Origin: Pleurodeles waltl
Taxonomy: Eukaryota; Chordata; Amphibia; Caudata; Salamandridae
Reading direction: 5' to 3'
Length of the DNA: 64,000 bases
Assembly: GCF_031143425.1 (NCBI RefSeq)
Contig: NC_090451.1
Span: 666,996,508 to 667,060,507, forward strand
Below the pieces are notes generated by a model. That model did no database searches and had not been told where the DNA came from. It saw nothing but the letters and a program-made list of their open reading frames with translations. Within the stretch, counting starts at the first letter, position 1, and each line of letters opens with the position of its first letter. Shown here piece after piece: positions 13,820 to 24,744 of the stretch. A program made the position numbers and the translations under genes.

Positions 13820-14762
13820 TATGTGAGGCAATATTCAAGCTGATTGCTTCCTGTTTGGCAGCTACATCAAGGAACAGTTGACATTATTTGCTCCCTACAG
13901 ATTCCTCAGTTCCCTCAGACTTTGAACAACTTCCTGTTTCTTTTTTTTAAAGTGTGAGAATTCACCACCAAATTTACTATTTTAGCTTGGAAAAGGAAAG
14001 AGGAATGACTCAGGCCAAGAAGGTGGATCTGCAGTGGCAGCTTTTAAGAGACTAGCTGTAAAACAGACACTGATTGAGAGACTCTTTACTTCGAATAGGA
14101 CTGATTTGAGTTGTCGATGAGTTTATAGCAGGCGACCCCTGTTGATTGCCAAACACAAAATGCTTGGGCTGCCTGTAAAACTAGGTGAGCACACCACCCG
14201 CAAATTTAACTGAGGCTGTCCTTGTCAGATTTACACAGGCTTCAGGCTAGACAAAGATGCATTGATGGAGCAAGCCCCTTCGGATACAGGGCCTTCGGGG
14301 CCACTCTACTCTCTGGAACCTGCAACATTGGTGGGGGAGGCAAGTATGATTAAGAGACGTGGATATCAGGACACACCATCCATAGCTTAAGAGATGAGGT
14401 TGGTGAGGGGACACAGACCCTGCATATTTCATTTGGTTTGTTTTCTAAACATTGAGTGAAGTTCGATGTTATTGTTAGTCCTGGCGTTAGAAACGCTAAT
14501 ATGATTTTTATTTGTAAATGCTCAGATTTGTTTACCTTTTCCTGAGAAATGAGAATGCATTTCCACAGATTTTCACTTATTTTTCAGCAGGTTTGAACTA
14601 GGCAGAGAAGAAATATCATTACACCTGTGAAATTTTGCCGAATTCTTGTTATGCAGATTTCATAAACGTTGCAAGAATTCACAGATTTGGGATACTGCAT
14701 GCCTTTTGGGTGCTGGTTTGAGCAGTTTAACTATAGTGTAGCAGCAATATTAAAACAAGCCA
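13820..14762. other. Unassigned non-coding DNA
   Basis: No defended coding frame and no repeat signature between the hAT element and the SINE-like copy. Confidence 0.45.
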
Positions 14763-14764
14763 AT

Positions 14765-15063
14765 TCAAGGCACCACGGCCGCCATGAGTGTGAGCGCAAA
14801 GGTGAGACACCAAAGGAAAAAGACGTTTGCTCACAGTCCAACGTATCGGCAAACGTGCAATTATCCATGTAATAGGGTCGATGTCAAAGCTGGTAACAAA
14901 ACTGCCCCAAGGAGGAACAAACTGTAAAGCATTTAACAATGATAACAAAGGATTTTTGAAAGGCAAGCCCATGAACGAGTGATAGTGGTGGGTGTGCAGT
15001 GGGCGTGGTTAGAAGACCACAGATAGATTACAATAGGTCACAGCGCTTGTGCGCTCAACCTAA
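14765..15063 (+). repeat. SINE-like interspersed repeat, copy 2 (5' truncated)
   Basis: Matches the minus strand of 1195-1500 at roughly 80 percent by eye, including acgtgcaattatccatgtaa, the acaaaactgcccc region, a tttttgaaaggcaagcc block and the end agcgcttgtgcgctcaacc. The first 100 or so bases of the fuller copies are missing. Both frames called across it are shadows of the repeat, which is why a similar peptide appears at 1340-1522. Confidence 0.75.
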
Positions 15064-15100
15064 CCACAGCTGACAGCTTTTTCTTCTTGACCCAGTCTCA

Positions 15101-15150
15101 TACGTATCTCACGTATCTCACGTATCACGTATCACATGGTATCTCACGTG
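15101..15150 (+). repeat. Short tandem repeat of cgtatctca type
   Basis: About five imperfect units of cgtatctca or cgtatca in a row. A local slippage product with no associated gene. Confidence 0.7.
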
Positions 15151-15154
15151 ACAT

Positions 15155-15955
15155 TTGAATGAGAGATATTCCTATCTGTTCAATTGTTATTAACAAAATG
15201 CTCCTTCTAGATACATTTGGAACGTACATTTCACACGAAGGGGGCCCAGTGACCTTCACAGTGCAGCTGGAGGTCAGCGTCTGCAACGTGATCTTGACGT
15301 AAACCACCCAGATGTGAATGCTGCGCCTGTTCCTCCCAGGTGGGTGTTGCAGTCATCACGTTCCTGGTACAGGTTGATGTCCAGAGTACCAGCAGCATTG
15401 AACATTCCACCTGCTTCTCTGCGTCTGGATGATATTCCAAGTTGTGTTATTTAATGTTACCTTAAATGTGCGCCCAGCAGAAGCCTCTGATCCCACGCCA
15501 AGTCTAGTACAAAGCCTGATGATCAAACCTGTATTGCATGCGAAGGCAGATCTCTTTGAAGCCGAGTGAGTGCTGAAGTGATTATTCGTCAATGGGAAAC
15601 ACGACCTGAGAGATTAGCCCTAATGGGCGCTAAAGAAGACGAATCCTGCGTGGCCAGAGCAATGCTCTGCTGTCAAAGAGAGCGAAGGGAAATCAAAGCG
15701 CCTCTGTCTTACTTAAACCACCTGGGGATGCGGGAGACTACACAGTCCACGCCAGGCCGCCACAATGGCGAGGAGGGATCATAGAACACTCTGCTGCGGG
15801 GAAGGCACTTTCATAGTTCATTTTCTGCACTTGATATTGTCATAAATGGGTTCTACGGTGAACGCTTCAAGGCGCTTTATGTGATGGAAGAAGCACCATA
15901 GTCCTAGAACTGAGAAACCAGAGGCACTGACAGAAGCATAAGAAAGCTACAATGT
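15155..15955. other. Unassigned non-coding DNA
   Basis: Mixed composition. Short overlapping frames on both strands between 15231 and 15784 have no motifs. Nothing else recognised. Confidence 0.4.
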
Positions 15956-15959
15956 TACT

Positions 15960-16180
15960 TTAGGTTATCATTATTTGTATAGCGCACTACTACCATTTGC
16001 ATGTTCGCCAAGCAGTTTCTCCTTACTGGATCTGGGATACTCCTCTGGAAGTCATGTGGTTTGTGGTTGTCAATGTGATTTTGTAAAAATTCATTGTAAC
16101 AGTTTAATAAATAAATGCACTTGTTTACCACAATCATAATGAAGGATGCAATCGCAAACTGTTGTATCACTTACCTGTGG
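15960..16180 (-). repeat. LINE-type 3' end (L2/CR1-like)
   Basis: On the minus strand the block ends in gtgcgctatacaaataatgataa, written here only as its landmark pieces gcgctatacaaat and aatgataa. This is the usual 3' form of L2/CR1-like elements. The upstream 150-200 bases probably belong to the same decayed copy, but no protein is left. Confidence 0.4.
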
Positions 16181-16184
16181 TCAA

Positions 16185-17470
16185 GGTTGTTATAAAACAA
16201 ATCAATCATCCAGGTGAGTATTAGGATCTGTACTTCAATCTTACAAACAAAGTTAAGCAAGTTAAGAAAATGAAAAAATGGTAACTAAATAGCACACAAT
16301 GAAGAAGTCTCAGAGAGAGGTGTAAAGAAAATTAAAGCGGAGAACAGAGACCAAGAGGGTAGTAACAAGACAAGAAGGTAAGAGGGCAGCATAGAAAAGA
16401 GATGATGCAGCAATGATGCAGAAAGTAAGACATCAGCAAACTTTTCTGTAACAGGCACTGCTCTATCAAGGATAGCGCTTTACAACACAATGATATATAG
16501 GCTCATGACAAACATAAAGTTATAGCAAAGTGGTTGGTACCAAAGTCATCTTAAAGGTACATACCCATTAAAACAACCAAATGCACTCTAAAGGGTTCAG
16601 ACGAGGGCTCCTGGGGTGTATGTTTATACCGAATGGAGTCACACATCCTTGCAGAAGAATCGTTATACTGCCCCGTCGTCTAGAAGTTGTGTTCAGATCC
16701 CGGGAACACAGATCAAGTGAAAAGCGTGTATTCATCTATCAACCTATACACCAGTCTCTCACGAGCGGTCAATGACATCCAGTGCACTAGCCACTGGAGA
16801 GCAAAGGGCCAGTCTTACACAACTTTGACTGTGTGTCTTCCCTACTTCCCAGGGGACACAGAATCTCAGGTGTGGCAAGAATGGCAAATAGTCAGGGAAG
16901 GGTTTTATCACAGAAATGATACACTTGAGAGCCTTTGTACCATTGGACTGCATAAGAAATTCCGCAAGAGACATATGCTTTATCAATTCTGTTTTGAGGG
17001 ATTTCATAAGTCAACACGCAATACTCTATGAGGATGACTTTCTAAGCCTGCCCTTTGGAGAGGAATGCATAAAAAGTATGTGTGTCCATGTAAATAGTGA
17101 TTAAGAAACATTCATTCATATTGAAAGTTTGAAAATGTCTCTTCAATGCAAATCAATGGATTTTGTCTGTTACATCCTAACTCCGGAAGGAATCCACAGG
17201 GGGTCTTTACAAAATTAAACCATAACCCAACCAGTGAAAACAGATTCAGTTTAAATTATTTTTTTAATTTCTATCACAGTTCTATCCCTGGTGGTTCTGA
17301 TCTTATTTCATCTGTTGTACAATTACAAGTAAGCCACACCCCTGACCAAAAGGTGGTGTGTAAAAGGAGATGTGATTAAATTTTATTTCATTTTATTTCA
17401 TTTAACTTCGAATTAATACAGCACTATGTACAGCCTGGACTTCTTGCTGCTACAGCACCCTGAAATAACA
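16185..17470. other. Unassigned non-coding DNA
   Basis: The 114-codon frame at 16687-17031 and its minus-strand partner at 16759-17007 have no recognised motif and overlap each other, so I do not call a gene. A ttttatttca repeat lies at about 17380-17402. Confidence 0.4.
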
Positions 17471-17482
17471 AATGCCTTAAGG

Positions 17483-18045
17483 CTGTGGTTCTTAACCTTT
17501 TGACTTCTGTGGACCCCCATTTAACCATTACTGGAATTCAGGCACACCCACTGAATCATTATTAGAATCCGGGGACCACCACTGAGTGATTACTGGAAGC
17601 ATGGCACCCCAGTCTAAGCAATTTTGATGATTTGAACCCTAAAGCAATACACAAAAACAAAGAAACAAGCATTCATCAACCAAAAAGGATAAAATATTTT
17701 ACTTAATTCACAAACACATCAATCAAAAATCAACATTTTAATTTTAATAGGAAGGTTGGAGTTTTCCTAAATTCAAATGAGGCCACCTATCGTTCATACT
17801 GTTTGATGTACTTGCAGTGCTCCCACAAATTATTCTGAGAATACCAACCTAATTTCCAGCCTCTAATTTCAAATGAATTTACATTTACAGAATGTTCTAA
17901 GGTTTTCAGTTTTGCATTTCACGTCTTCATTTATAAATACTTTATTAATCTGTTAATATCACTTCATTTTCCAAGCAGTTACGGACCCCCTAACTAGGCG
18001 TCACGGACCCCCAAAAGTCCCTGGATCACAAGTTAAGAACCGCTG
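17483..18045. mobile_element. Non-autonomous hAT transposon, family 2, copy 1
   Basis: The ends are ctgtggttcttaacct and aagttaagaaccgctg, an inverted pair of the common cagtggttcttaacc type. Flanking 8-mers ccttaagg (17475-17482) and ctttaagg (18046-18053) agree at 7 of 8 positions, as expected for an aged hAT duplication. Both ends carry ggaccccc-type motifs. No transposase remains in 563 bp. A related copy is at 28702-29264. Confidence 0.85.
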
Positions 18046-18375
18046 CTTTAAGGAGTTTGAAAATAGAACATGCAAAAAAAAGGGAAAAGACGCACTGCAA
18101 CATTTTGAGGGCTCTGTGGGTATTCTGTGTACACTAAATACATTTCATCATGTAGAACACTGAGTCGAGAGGAAGCTCAGTGTACTGGCCTATTTGTGGG
18201 CCAAAAATTGGCAGATCTCCCATCTGCCCTACATATTCTAAATGGGACAGACTAGGCCGATGAGCAGCCATGTTTCTATTTTGCTTAGAGCACTAAAATT
18301 CCTGCACCGTCCCTGTCACGTAAAGTATTTGGTATAGCCTTCCCTTAAGAAAACAATGCATAACAAGCATTTGCA

Positions 18376-18835
18376 ATGCACAGGTCTCGCATTTGCTTGA
18401 GTTAGAGCGATTAGCGTTGCAACCTCCTAACCGGACTTTTCTCGCCACACAAATTAAAGAAAAAAATAAGCGAGCGTGCTATGTAAAACGCAGCACGATC
18501 ATGCTGAAATTGAAAACTAAAAAATGGAGCGTGATCGCGCTATGTAAAAGCCAGTGCAATTGCGCTGCGTGGAAAATAAAATGATAAAGTAGTCCAGAAA
18601 CCATGCTAAAAACATGGAGCCTCGTATGTTTTCAGTAGTGGGCCGGTGCGCTCAAGGAGGGCGAAACACCGCAAAAGGCATGATGTATGCATGCCTTTTA
18701 CTAATGCAATCAAGTGGATTTTAAAAGGCAAACCCACGAACCAATGAAAGTGACAGGTGTGGCATGGGTGTGGTTAAAAGCCCAAAGAGAGATTACAACA
18801 TGGACAGAGCGCTTGTGCACTCGACCCTAAAATAA
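18376..18835 (+). repeat. SINE-like interspersed repeat, copy 3 (most complete)
   Basis: Shares ggtctcgc, tgcttgagttagagcgatta, ggacttttctcgccac and the end cagagcgcttgtgcactcga with the minus strand of 1195-1570. The middle contains two related blocks, agcgtgctatgtaaaacg and gcgctatgtaaaagcc, that look like an internal duplication. The 63-codon frame at 18393-18584 lies wholly inside it and is not a gene. Confidence 0.7.
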
Positions 18836-18859
18836 GGGTGCAAAACTATTCCTTTAACA

Positions 18860-19721
18860 CATGGGTACTCGCAAACATTTTCCCAGGGGCCAAAAAGTTT
18901 GGTCTGTGACGTGCCTGGGGGCCGCATTGATGCCAGGGTGATGGCGGTCAGGTGGGGTGACTAGGGGGGTTGGTGGCAAGGTAGGTGTAGGGGAAGCAAA
19001 AGATATACATTTAGTGGGTGAATAAAACAATGGGAAACCAGAAAACCTGGAAATAATCCCGGCTTACTCACTTTTCCATATGTTGTGATCTTAGGCAATT
19101 GTTTAGTGTCACTTTCCCTCCTTTTTCTCCATTATCACATTTAAGATGACCTCGAAATACATGATTCATGGTGTGCACTGCACAAAACCTGCTTCTATGT
19201 TTGATTTAATAAACTATAATGTTGTTTATGTATGGTAGGAACCTAGGCCACCCATAAAGTGCAAATACCAAGTGACTTGCCACTTTAATTTACTATTAGT
19301 GGTGTTCTCAGGGTAAGGGAAATAATTTATGTTTCCAAATTTATGTTTGAAAACTATCACTTTAAAATGAATACTGTACATCTCAATGCACTGATAAAAT
19401 AAATTGTACTAACGCGAAAAGGTTCTGCATGTTAACTAAATACACTTAATTAATTTTGAAGAGACTGTCTTAGTTTTACGTTTATGCTGCAAGATGTCTT
19501 TAAAAATGAAGGAGTTTCTAAAGTTAAGTGCAGGAGTCCCTAGTTACTTCCTTTCTTTAACACCAGTTAAGTTTGAAATAAATGATTGTGTGTGTATTTA
19601 ATATTTTTGTTAATGCAGAGTCGAGCAAACAGCTGCCCAGTGCTCCTGTTGCCCCAGGGGCCGCATGTAAAGGTCTGAGGGGCCGCATGAGGCCCGCGGG
19701 GCCATACTTTGAGTATCACTG
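18860..19721. mobile_element. Non-autonomous hAT transposon, family 3
   Basis: Flanked by exact 8-mers ctttaaca (18852-18859 and 19722-19729). The ends catgggtactcgc and gagtatcactg are a diverged inverted pair, and both subterminal regions contain ggggccgcat motifs in opposing contexts. The 862-bp interior is AT-rich and encodes nothing. It starts about 25 bp after the SINE-like copy, so the two insertions are neighbours rather than nested. Confidence 0.85.
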
Positions 19722-19734
19722 CTTTAACAGCACA

Positions 19735-20755
19735 ATTTGAGACATAATGGGTAAAATGTCATAGGCATTAACAGATAATTTTAAAGAGAAACTCCAAAAT
19801 ATTGAACTATTTAAATATTTCTGGATCTGGCACATTACGCAGAGGATTATTTTTCTGCAGCAACAAATCATGTGTTTGCCTATTAGAAACTGTGTGCTGA
19901 TCGATCAGGGCAGCATTGCATGAGTCTTCTTCTGCCTATCCACCACTGAAAGAACGCCCTTCTTCACCTGCCTGTCCAAGTGCCGTCAAAATGATGAGAC
20001 CAGCCTCTGACGAAAACCGTGCAGTGCTGGTTTTAAGATCCAAGTCACTAAATGTGGGCGGTAACGGAAAACCTTAAAAAAACAGCATATTTACAATATG
20101 GCCTTCCCCTCATCACAGATGGTAGTGGCAACCAACCAGGGAGATTAGATAAGTGGACACCTAAAATGTCAGTCTTGTTTGATAATGCCTTCCCAGGGCC
20201 CACATTTGCCCGTGAAAATCCTGCCATCAGTGACGCGGGTGGAAAGTCCATCAATTTGTTTCTCCACTATAGTTGAGCCTCTCATGGTGTACCAAATCAC
20301 TGTGGATTAAAAACCTCTGCTACGATGGTAGACACCAGCAATTTGTAGGGAATTTTCACCAGGTGGACAGAGGAGGGAAATCTGCCACAATGACAGACTG
20401 AAAATCCAAACTCAAAACATGCATTGTCAATAGGTCAGGCTTTAAATGAATGTTGTATGGTGATGTAAAGCATTAGAAGTACATAGTATGGGAATATATA
20501 TATATGAGTGTGGATTCAAAGAACTGTAGAATAATACTGGTGTAGGTTAAAAGGTAAGGTGACAGAAATCCACGTAGGTTAATGAATGCCCTCCTCCTAT
20601 CTGTGCTGCTGCCAGAGAAAAACAATATACATTATTAAGTTACCTAAATTGTTTTCCCTACTGTTTCACAGATTGGATAGGGATAAAGTAGTGAATCCTA
20701 TTTTGTTCTAATGGGAAGCAGGAGTTAGATTAGCCTTCTGGCTTGCAGACCTGTG
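19735..20755. other. Unassigned non-coding DNA
   Basis: A short (TA)n run lies near 20495. The frames at 20048-20276 overlap on opposite strands and have no motif. Nothing else recognised. Confidence 0.4.
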
Positions 20756-20829
20756 CCCCCGTCACCCAGTGACTTTTACCCTACTTAGCTTGCTGTGTTT
20801 TAGCGCAATTATTTCATTATATCTTTCCA

Positions 20830-23800
20830 AGATGGCTGCATTTTTTTTTTTGTACGGACAATGTTTTATTTTCCTGCTATCAGTGCCACTCTGCTAAGGC
20901 GTCACTATTAGCGCCAGAGATAGATAACATGTAGATATTCACATTAGGCACTTTCCCACTTTGTGCTTTTGAGGGAATTGTTTATGTAATTGTAGCCCCA
21001 AGAATGTCTTGTTGTCTATTGTTTGGAAACAGACCTACGTCAGGGGTCTGAGCAGATCTGGATAAATGCACCTCACACAGACAGATAGTCAGAGGGATTC
21101 CTACTAGATTCCATCAACACTATTCATGCTACACATCGCCTTGATGCTGACCCAGTCTTCGTGTCCCCAAGGAGTCTGAGCTAGTGGCCTAATGTAGGAG
21201 GCTGGCCTGGCTTGTAGTGGGTACCAAAGGTACTTACACCTTGTGCCAGGTCCAGTTATCCCTTATTAGTGTAGAAGAGGTGTTTCTAGCAGCTTAGGCT
21301 GATAGAAGGTAGCTATGGCAAAGCAGTTTAGGCTGAACTAGGAGACATGCAAAGCTCCTACTATACCACTTATATCATATGCACAATATCATAAGAAAAC
21401 ACAATACACAGAGTTACTAAAAATAAAGGTACTTTATTTATATAACAGTATGCCAAAAGTATCTCAGTGAGTACCCTCAGTAAGAAGGTAAGTTATATAC
21501 ACAAGTTATATGTACACAAACCCAAATCAGGTAAGTAAGAGCAAGAAAAGTAATGCAAACAGTGTAGAATTACAATAGGTTGCAATAGGAGAACATAGGT
21601 ATAGGGGCAACACAAACCTTACTCCAAAAGTGGAATGCGAACCACGAATGGACCCCAGACCTATGTGAGCTTTCAGAGGGTCACTGGGACTGTAAGAGAA
21701 CAGTGAGGGTTAGAAAAATACCCCAACCCAAGACCCTGAAAAGCAGGAGTAAAGTACACCTACTACCCCAAAAGAGCACAATAGTTGTGATAGGGGGATT
21801 CTGCAGGAAGAACAAACACCAGCAGTGCACTGACAACGGATTTCCGGACCTGAGTACCTGTAAGACAAGGGGACCAAGTCCAATAGTTGCGACAGTGTCC
21901 GGGGGGGGCAGGAGCCCAGGAAACCCCAGATGAAGGTGCAAGGAAGCTGCCTCCGGTTGGAAGAAGCTTGGAGTTCTGCAAGAAAGAAGAGGACTAGGGA
22001 CTTCTCCTTTGGAAGACTGATGTCCCACGTCGCGATGAAGCTTGCAGAGGTGTTCCCACGCAGAAAGACCGCAAACAAGCCTTGCTTGGTGCAAGGGGAT
22101 TGCCGTAGAGGTTTTTGGGTGCTGCTGAGGACCAGAAAGGACCAGGATATTGCTTTTTGGAGGAGGAGACAGAGGGGACGCTCAGCAACTCAGAGAGCCC
22201 TCACAGAAGCAGGCAGCACCCGCAGAAGTACCCCAACAGGCACTTGGAAGAAGAGGGAACCGGAGTCCACGCGAAGTTACAAAAGGGAGTCCCACGATGT
22301 CGGAGGACAACTCAGAAAGTTGTGCACTGCAGGACAGAGTGCTGGGGACCCAGGCTTGGCTGTGCACGAAGGATATCCTGGAAGAGTGCACAGGAGCCGG
22401 AGCAGCTGCAAATCACACGGTATACAGCTTTGCAGTCTAGCGTGGGGAGGCAAGGACTTACCTACACCAAACTTGGACTGAAGAGTTACTGGACAGTGGG
22501 AGTCACTTGGACAGAGTTGCTGTGTTCCAGGGACCACGCTTGTTGGGATGAGAGGGACCCAGAGACCAGTGTTGCAGTCTTTTGGTGCCTGCGTTAGCAG
22601 GGGGAAGATTCGTCGACCCACGGGAGATTTCTTCGGAGCTTCTGGTGCAGGGTGAAGGCAGGCTACCCCCCAGAGCATGCACCACCAGGAAACAGTCGAG
22701 AAAGCCGGCAGGATTAGGCGCTACAATGTTGCTGGTAGTCGTCTTGCTACTTTGTTGCAGTTTTGCAGGCGTCCTGGAGCAGTCAGCGGTCGATCCTTGG
22801 TAGAAGGTGAAGAGGGAGATGCAGAGGAACTCTGGTGAGCTCTTGCATTCGTTATCTGAAGAATTCCCCAAAGCAGAGACCCTAAATAGCCAGAAAAGGA
22901 GGTTTGGCTACCAAGTTAGGAGGATTGGCTACCAAGAGAGGTAAGAGCCTATCAGAAGGAGCCTCTGACGTCACCTGCTGGCACTGGCCACTCAGAGCAG
23001 TCCAGTGTGCCCCCAACACCTCTGTTTCCAAGATGGCAGAGGTCTGGGACACACTGGAGGAGCTCTGGGCACCTCCCCTGGGAGGTACTGGTCAGGGGAG
23101 TGGCAACTCCCCTTTCCTTTGTCCAGTTCCATGCCAGAGAAGGGCTGGGGGATCCCTGAACCTGTGTAGACTGGCTTATGCAGAGATGGGCACCATCTGT
23201 GCCCATCAAAGCATTTCCAGAGACTGGGGGAGGCTACTCCTCCCCAGCCCTTCACACCTATTTCCAAAGGGAGAGGGTGTAACACCCTCTCGCAGAGGAA
23301 ATCCTTTGTTCTGCCTTCCTGGGCCAGGGCTGCCTGGACCCCAGGAGGGCAGAAACCTGTCTGAGGGGTTGGCAGCAGCAGCAGTGGAGACCCCGGAAAG
23401 GCAGTTTGGCAGTACTCGGGTTCTTTGCTAGAGACCCGGGGGATCATGGAATTGTCCCCCCAATTCCATGATCTTAGACATGTTACATGGCCATGTTCGG
23501 AGTTACCATTGTGACGCTATACATAGGTAGTGACCTATGTATAGTGCACACGTGTAATGGTGTCCCGCACTCACAAAGTCCGGGGAATTTGCCCTGAGCA
23601 ATGTGGGGGAACCTTGGCTAGTGCCAGGGTGCCCACACACTAAGTAACTTGGCACCCAACCTTCACCAGGTGAAGGTTAGACATATAGGTGATTTATAAG
23701 TTACTTAAGTGCAGTGGTAAATGGCTGTGAAATAACATGGACGTTATTTCACGCAGGCTGCAGTGGCAGGCCTGTGTAAGAATTGTCAGAGCTCCCTATG

Positions 23801-24740
23801 GGTGGCAAAAGAAATGCTGCAGCCCATAGGGATCTCCTGAAACCCCAATACCCTGGGTACCTCAGTACCATATACAAGGGAATTATATGGGTGTACCAGT
23901 ATGCCAATGTGAATTGGTAAACTTAGTCACTAGCCTGTTAGTGACAAATTTGGAAAGCAGAGAGAGCATAACCACTGAGGTTCTGGTTAGCAGAGCCTCA
24001 GTGAGACAGTTAGGCATCACACAGGGAACACATACAGGGCACATACTTATGAGCACTGGGGCCCTGCCTGGCAGGGTCCCAGTGACACATAGACTAAAAC
24101 AACATATATACAGTGAAATATGGGGGTAACATACCATGCAAGATGGTACTTTCCTACACCTAATTCCAAGGTAACAAGGGTTGGGGGGCTCTTCTCCTGG
24201 ACATGGCATTGGCAGATTAGATTTAACACACGTAGCTCTCTTTAGTTTAGAGATTAGGTTCACAATGCTAGCCTATTAGGACACATTTCATATCTCATGT
24301 CATTTTATGTTATTGCAACATGGTGGGGGTCTTTATATTAATGACTCTCATGTTCAAAATTCTGTTTCTTGCATTATTCATTATCCTTATCATTGCAGCC
24401 CATGCAGCTTATCGTAGATTGCAGTTTTGTTAATAAAACCTATTGAAGACTTTACTGCATCTCCTTCATTGCCTGTGTTTGATTGAGACATGTTGTTCAT
24501 GTGAGAAAGGGGTAATCTCCGTTTAATGACAACACTCCCTGCGATGTCACACTCTTGAGTCCATGCGTAAAGGCTGCCACAAATCACCTTTTACTGTTTG
24601 GGTTTTTGGTGAGGTGCTGCTTGTGAACCGGAAGGGTTGGGACGACAGTTGTGACTTGTTGTAGGACAGGCATAGTAACCTACAGACATAAGTACTATCA
24701 TCCTTAAGCCAGAAGTCTTGACTAGAGCAAGAGTCAAACT
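20830..24740 (+). mobile_element. Probable older LTR-like repeat, split by a solo LTR
   Basis: The two flanks of the 2966-bp insertion, about 20830-21192 and 24164-24740, read as one interrupted unit. The right part has a polyadenylation-like ttaataaaacc at about 24430 followed by ctcttgagt-rich downstream sequence, as in an LTR R-U5 region. I could not fix its outer ends or a target duplication, so the limits are approximate. It could instead be another kind of interspersed repeat. Confidence 0.35.
21193..24158 (-). mobile_element. Solo LTR, 2966 bp, with 5-bp target duplication
   Basis: Begins tgtagga and ends tcctaca, the TG...CA palindromic termini of an LTR, and is flanked on both sides by cctaa (21188-21192 and 24159-24163). 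Read on the minus strand, an aataaa with a nearby tatata-like block lies about 230-250 bp before the end, which suits a polyadenylation signal ahead of R-U5 and gives the minus orientation. No integrase, RT or gag is inside, so this is a solo LTR left by LTR-LTR recombination or a non-autonomous unit. A purine-rich middle section (about 21930-22620) keeps several frames open at once; these are not genes. Whether the family is gypsy or ERV cannot be told from the LTR. Confidence 0.75.
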
Positions 24741-24744
24741 ACGA

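Noticed and set aside
21681..23447. Several frames over 120 codons on both strands
   Set aside because: They overlap in a strand-skewed LTR, have no motifs and lie inside an element with clear termini.
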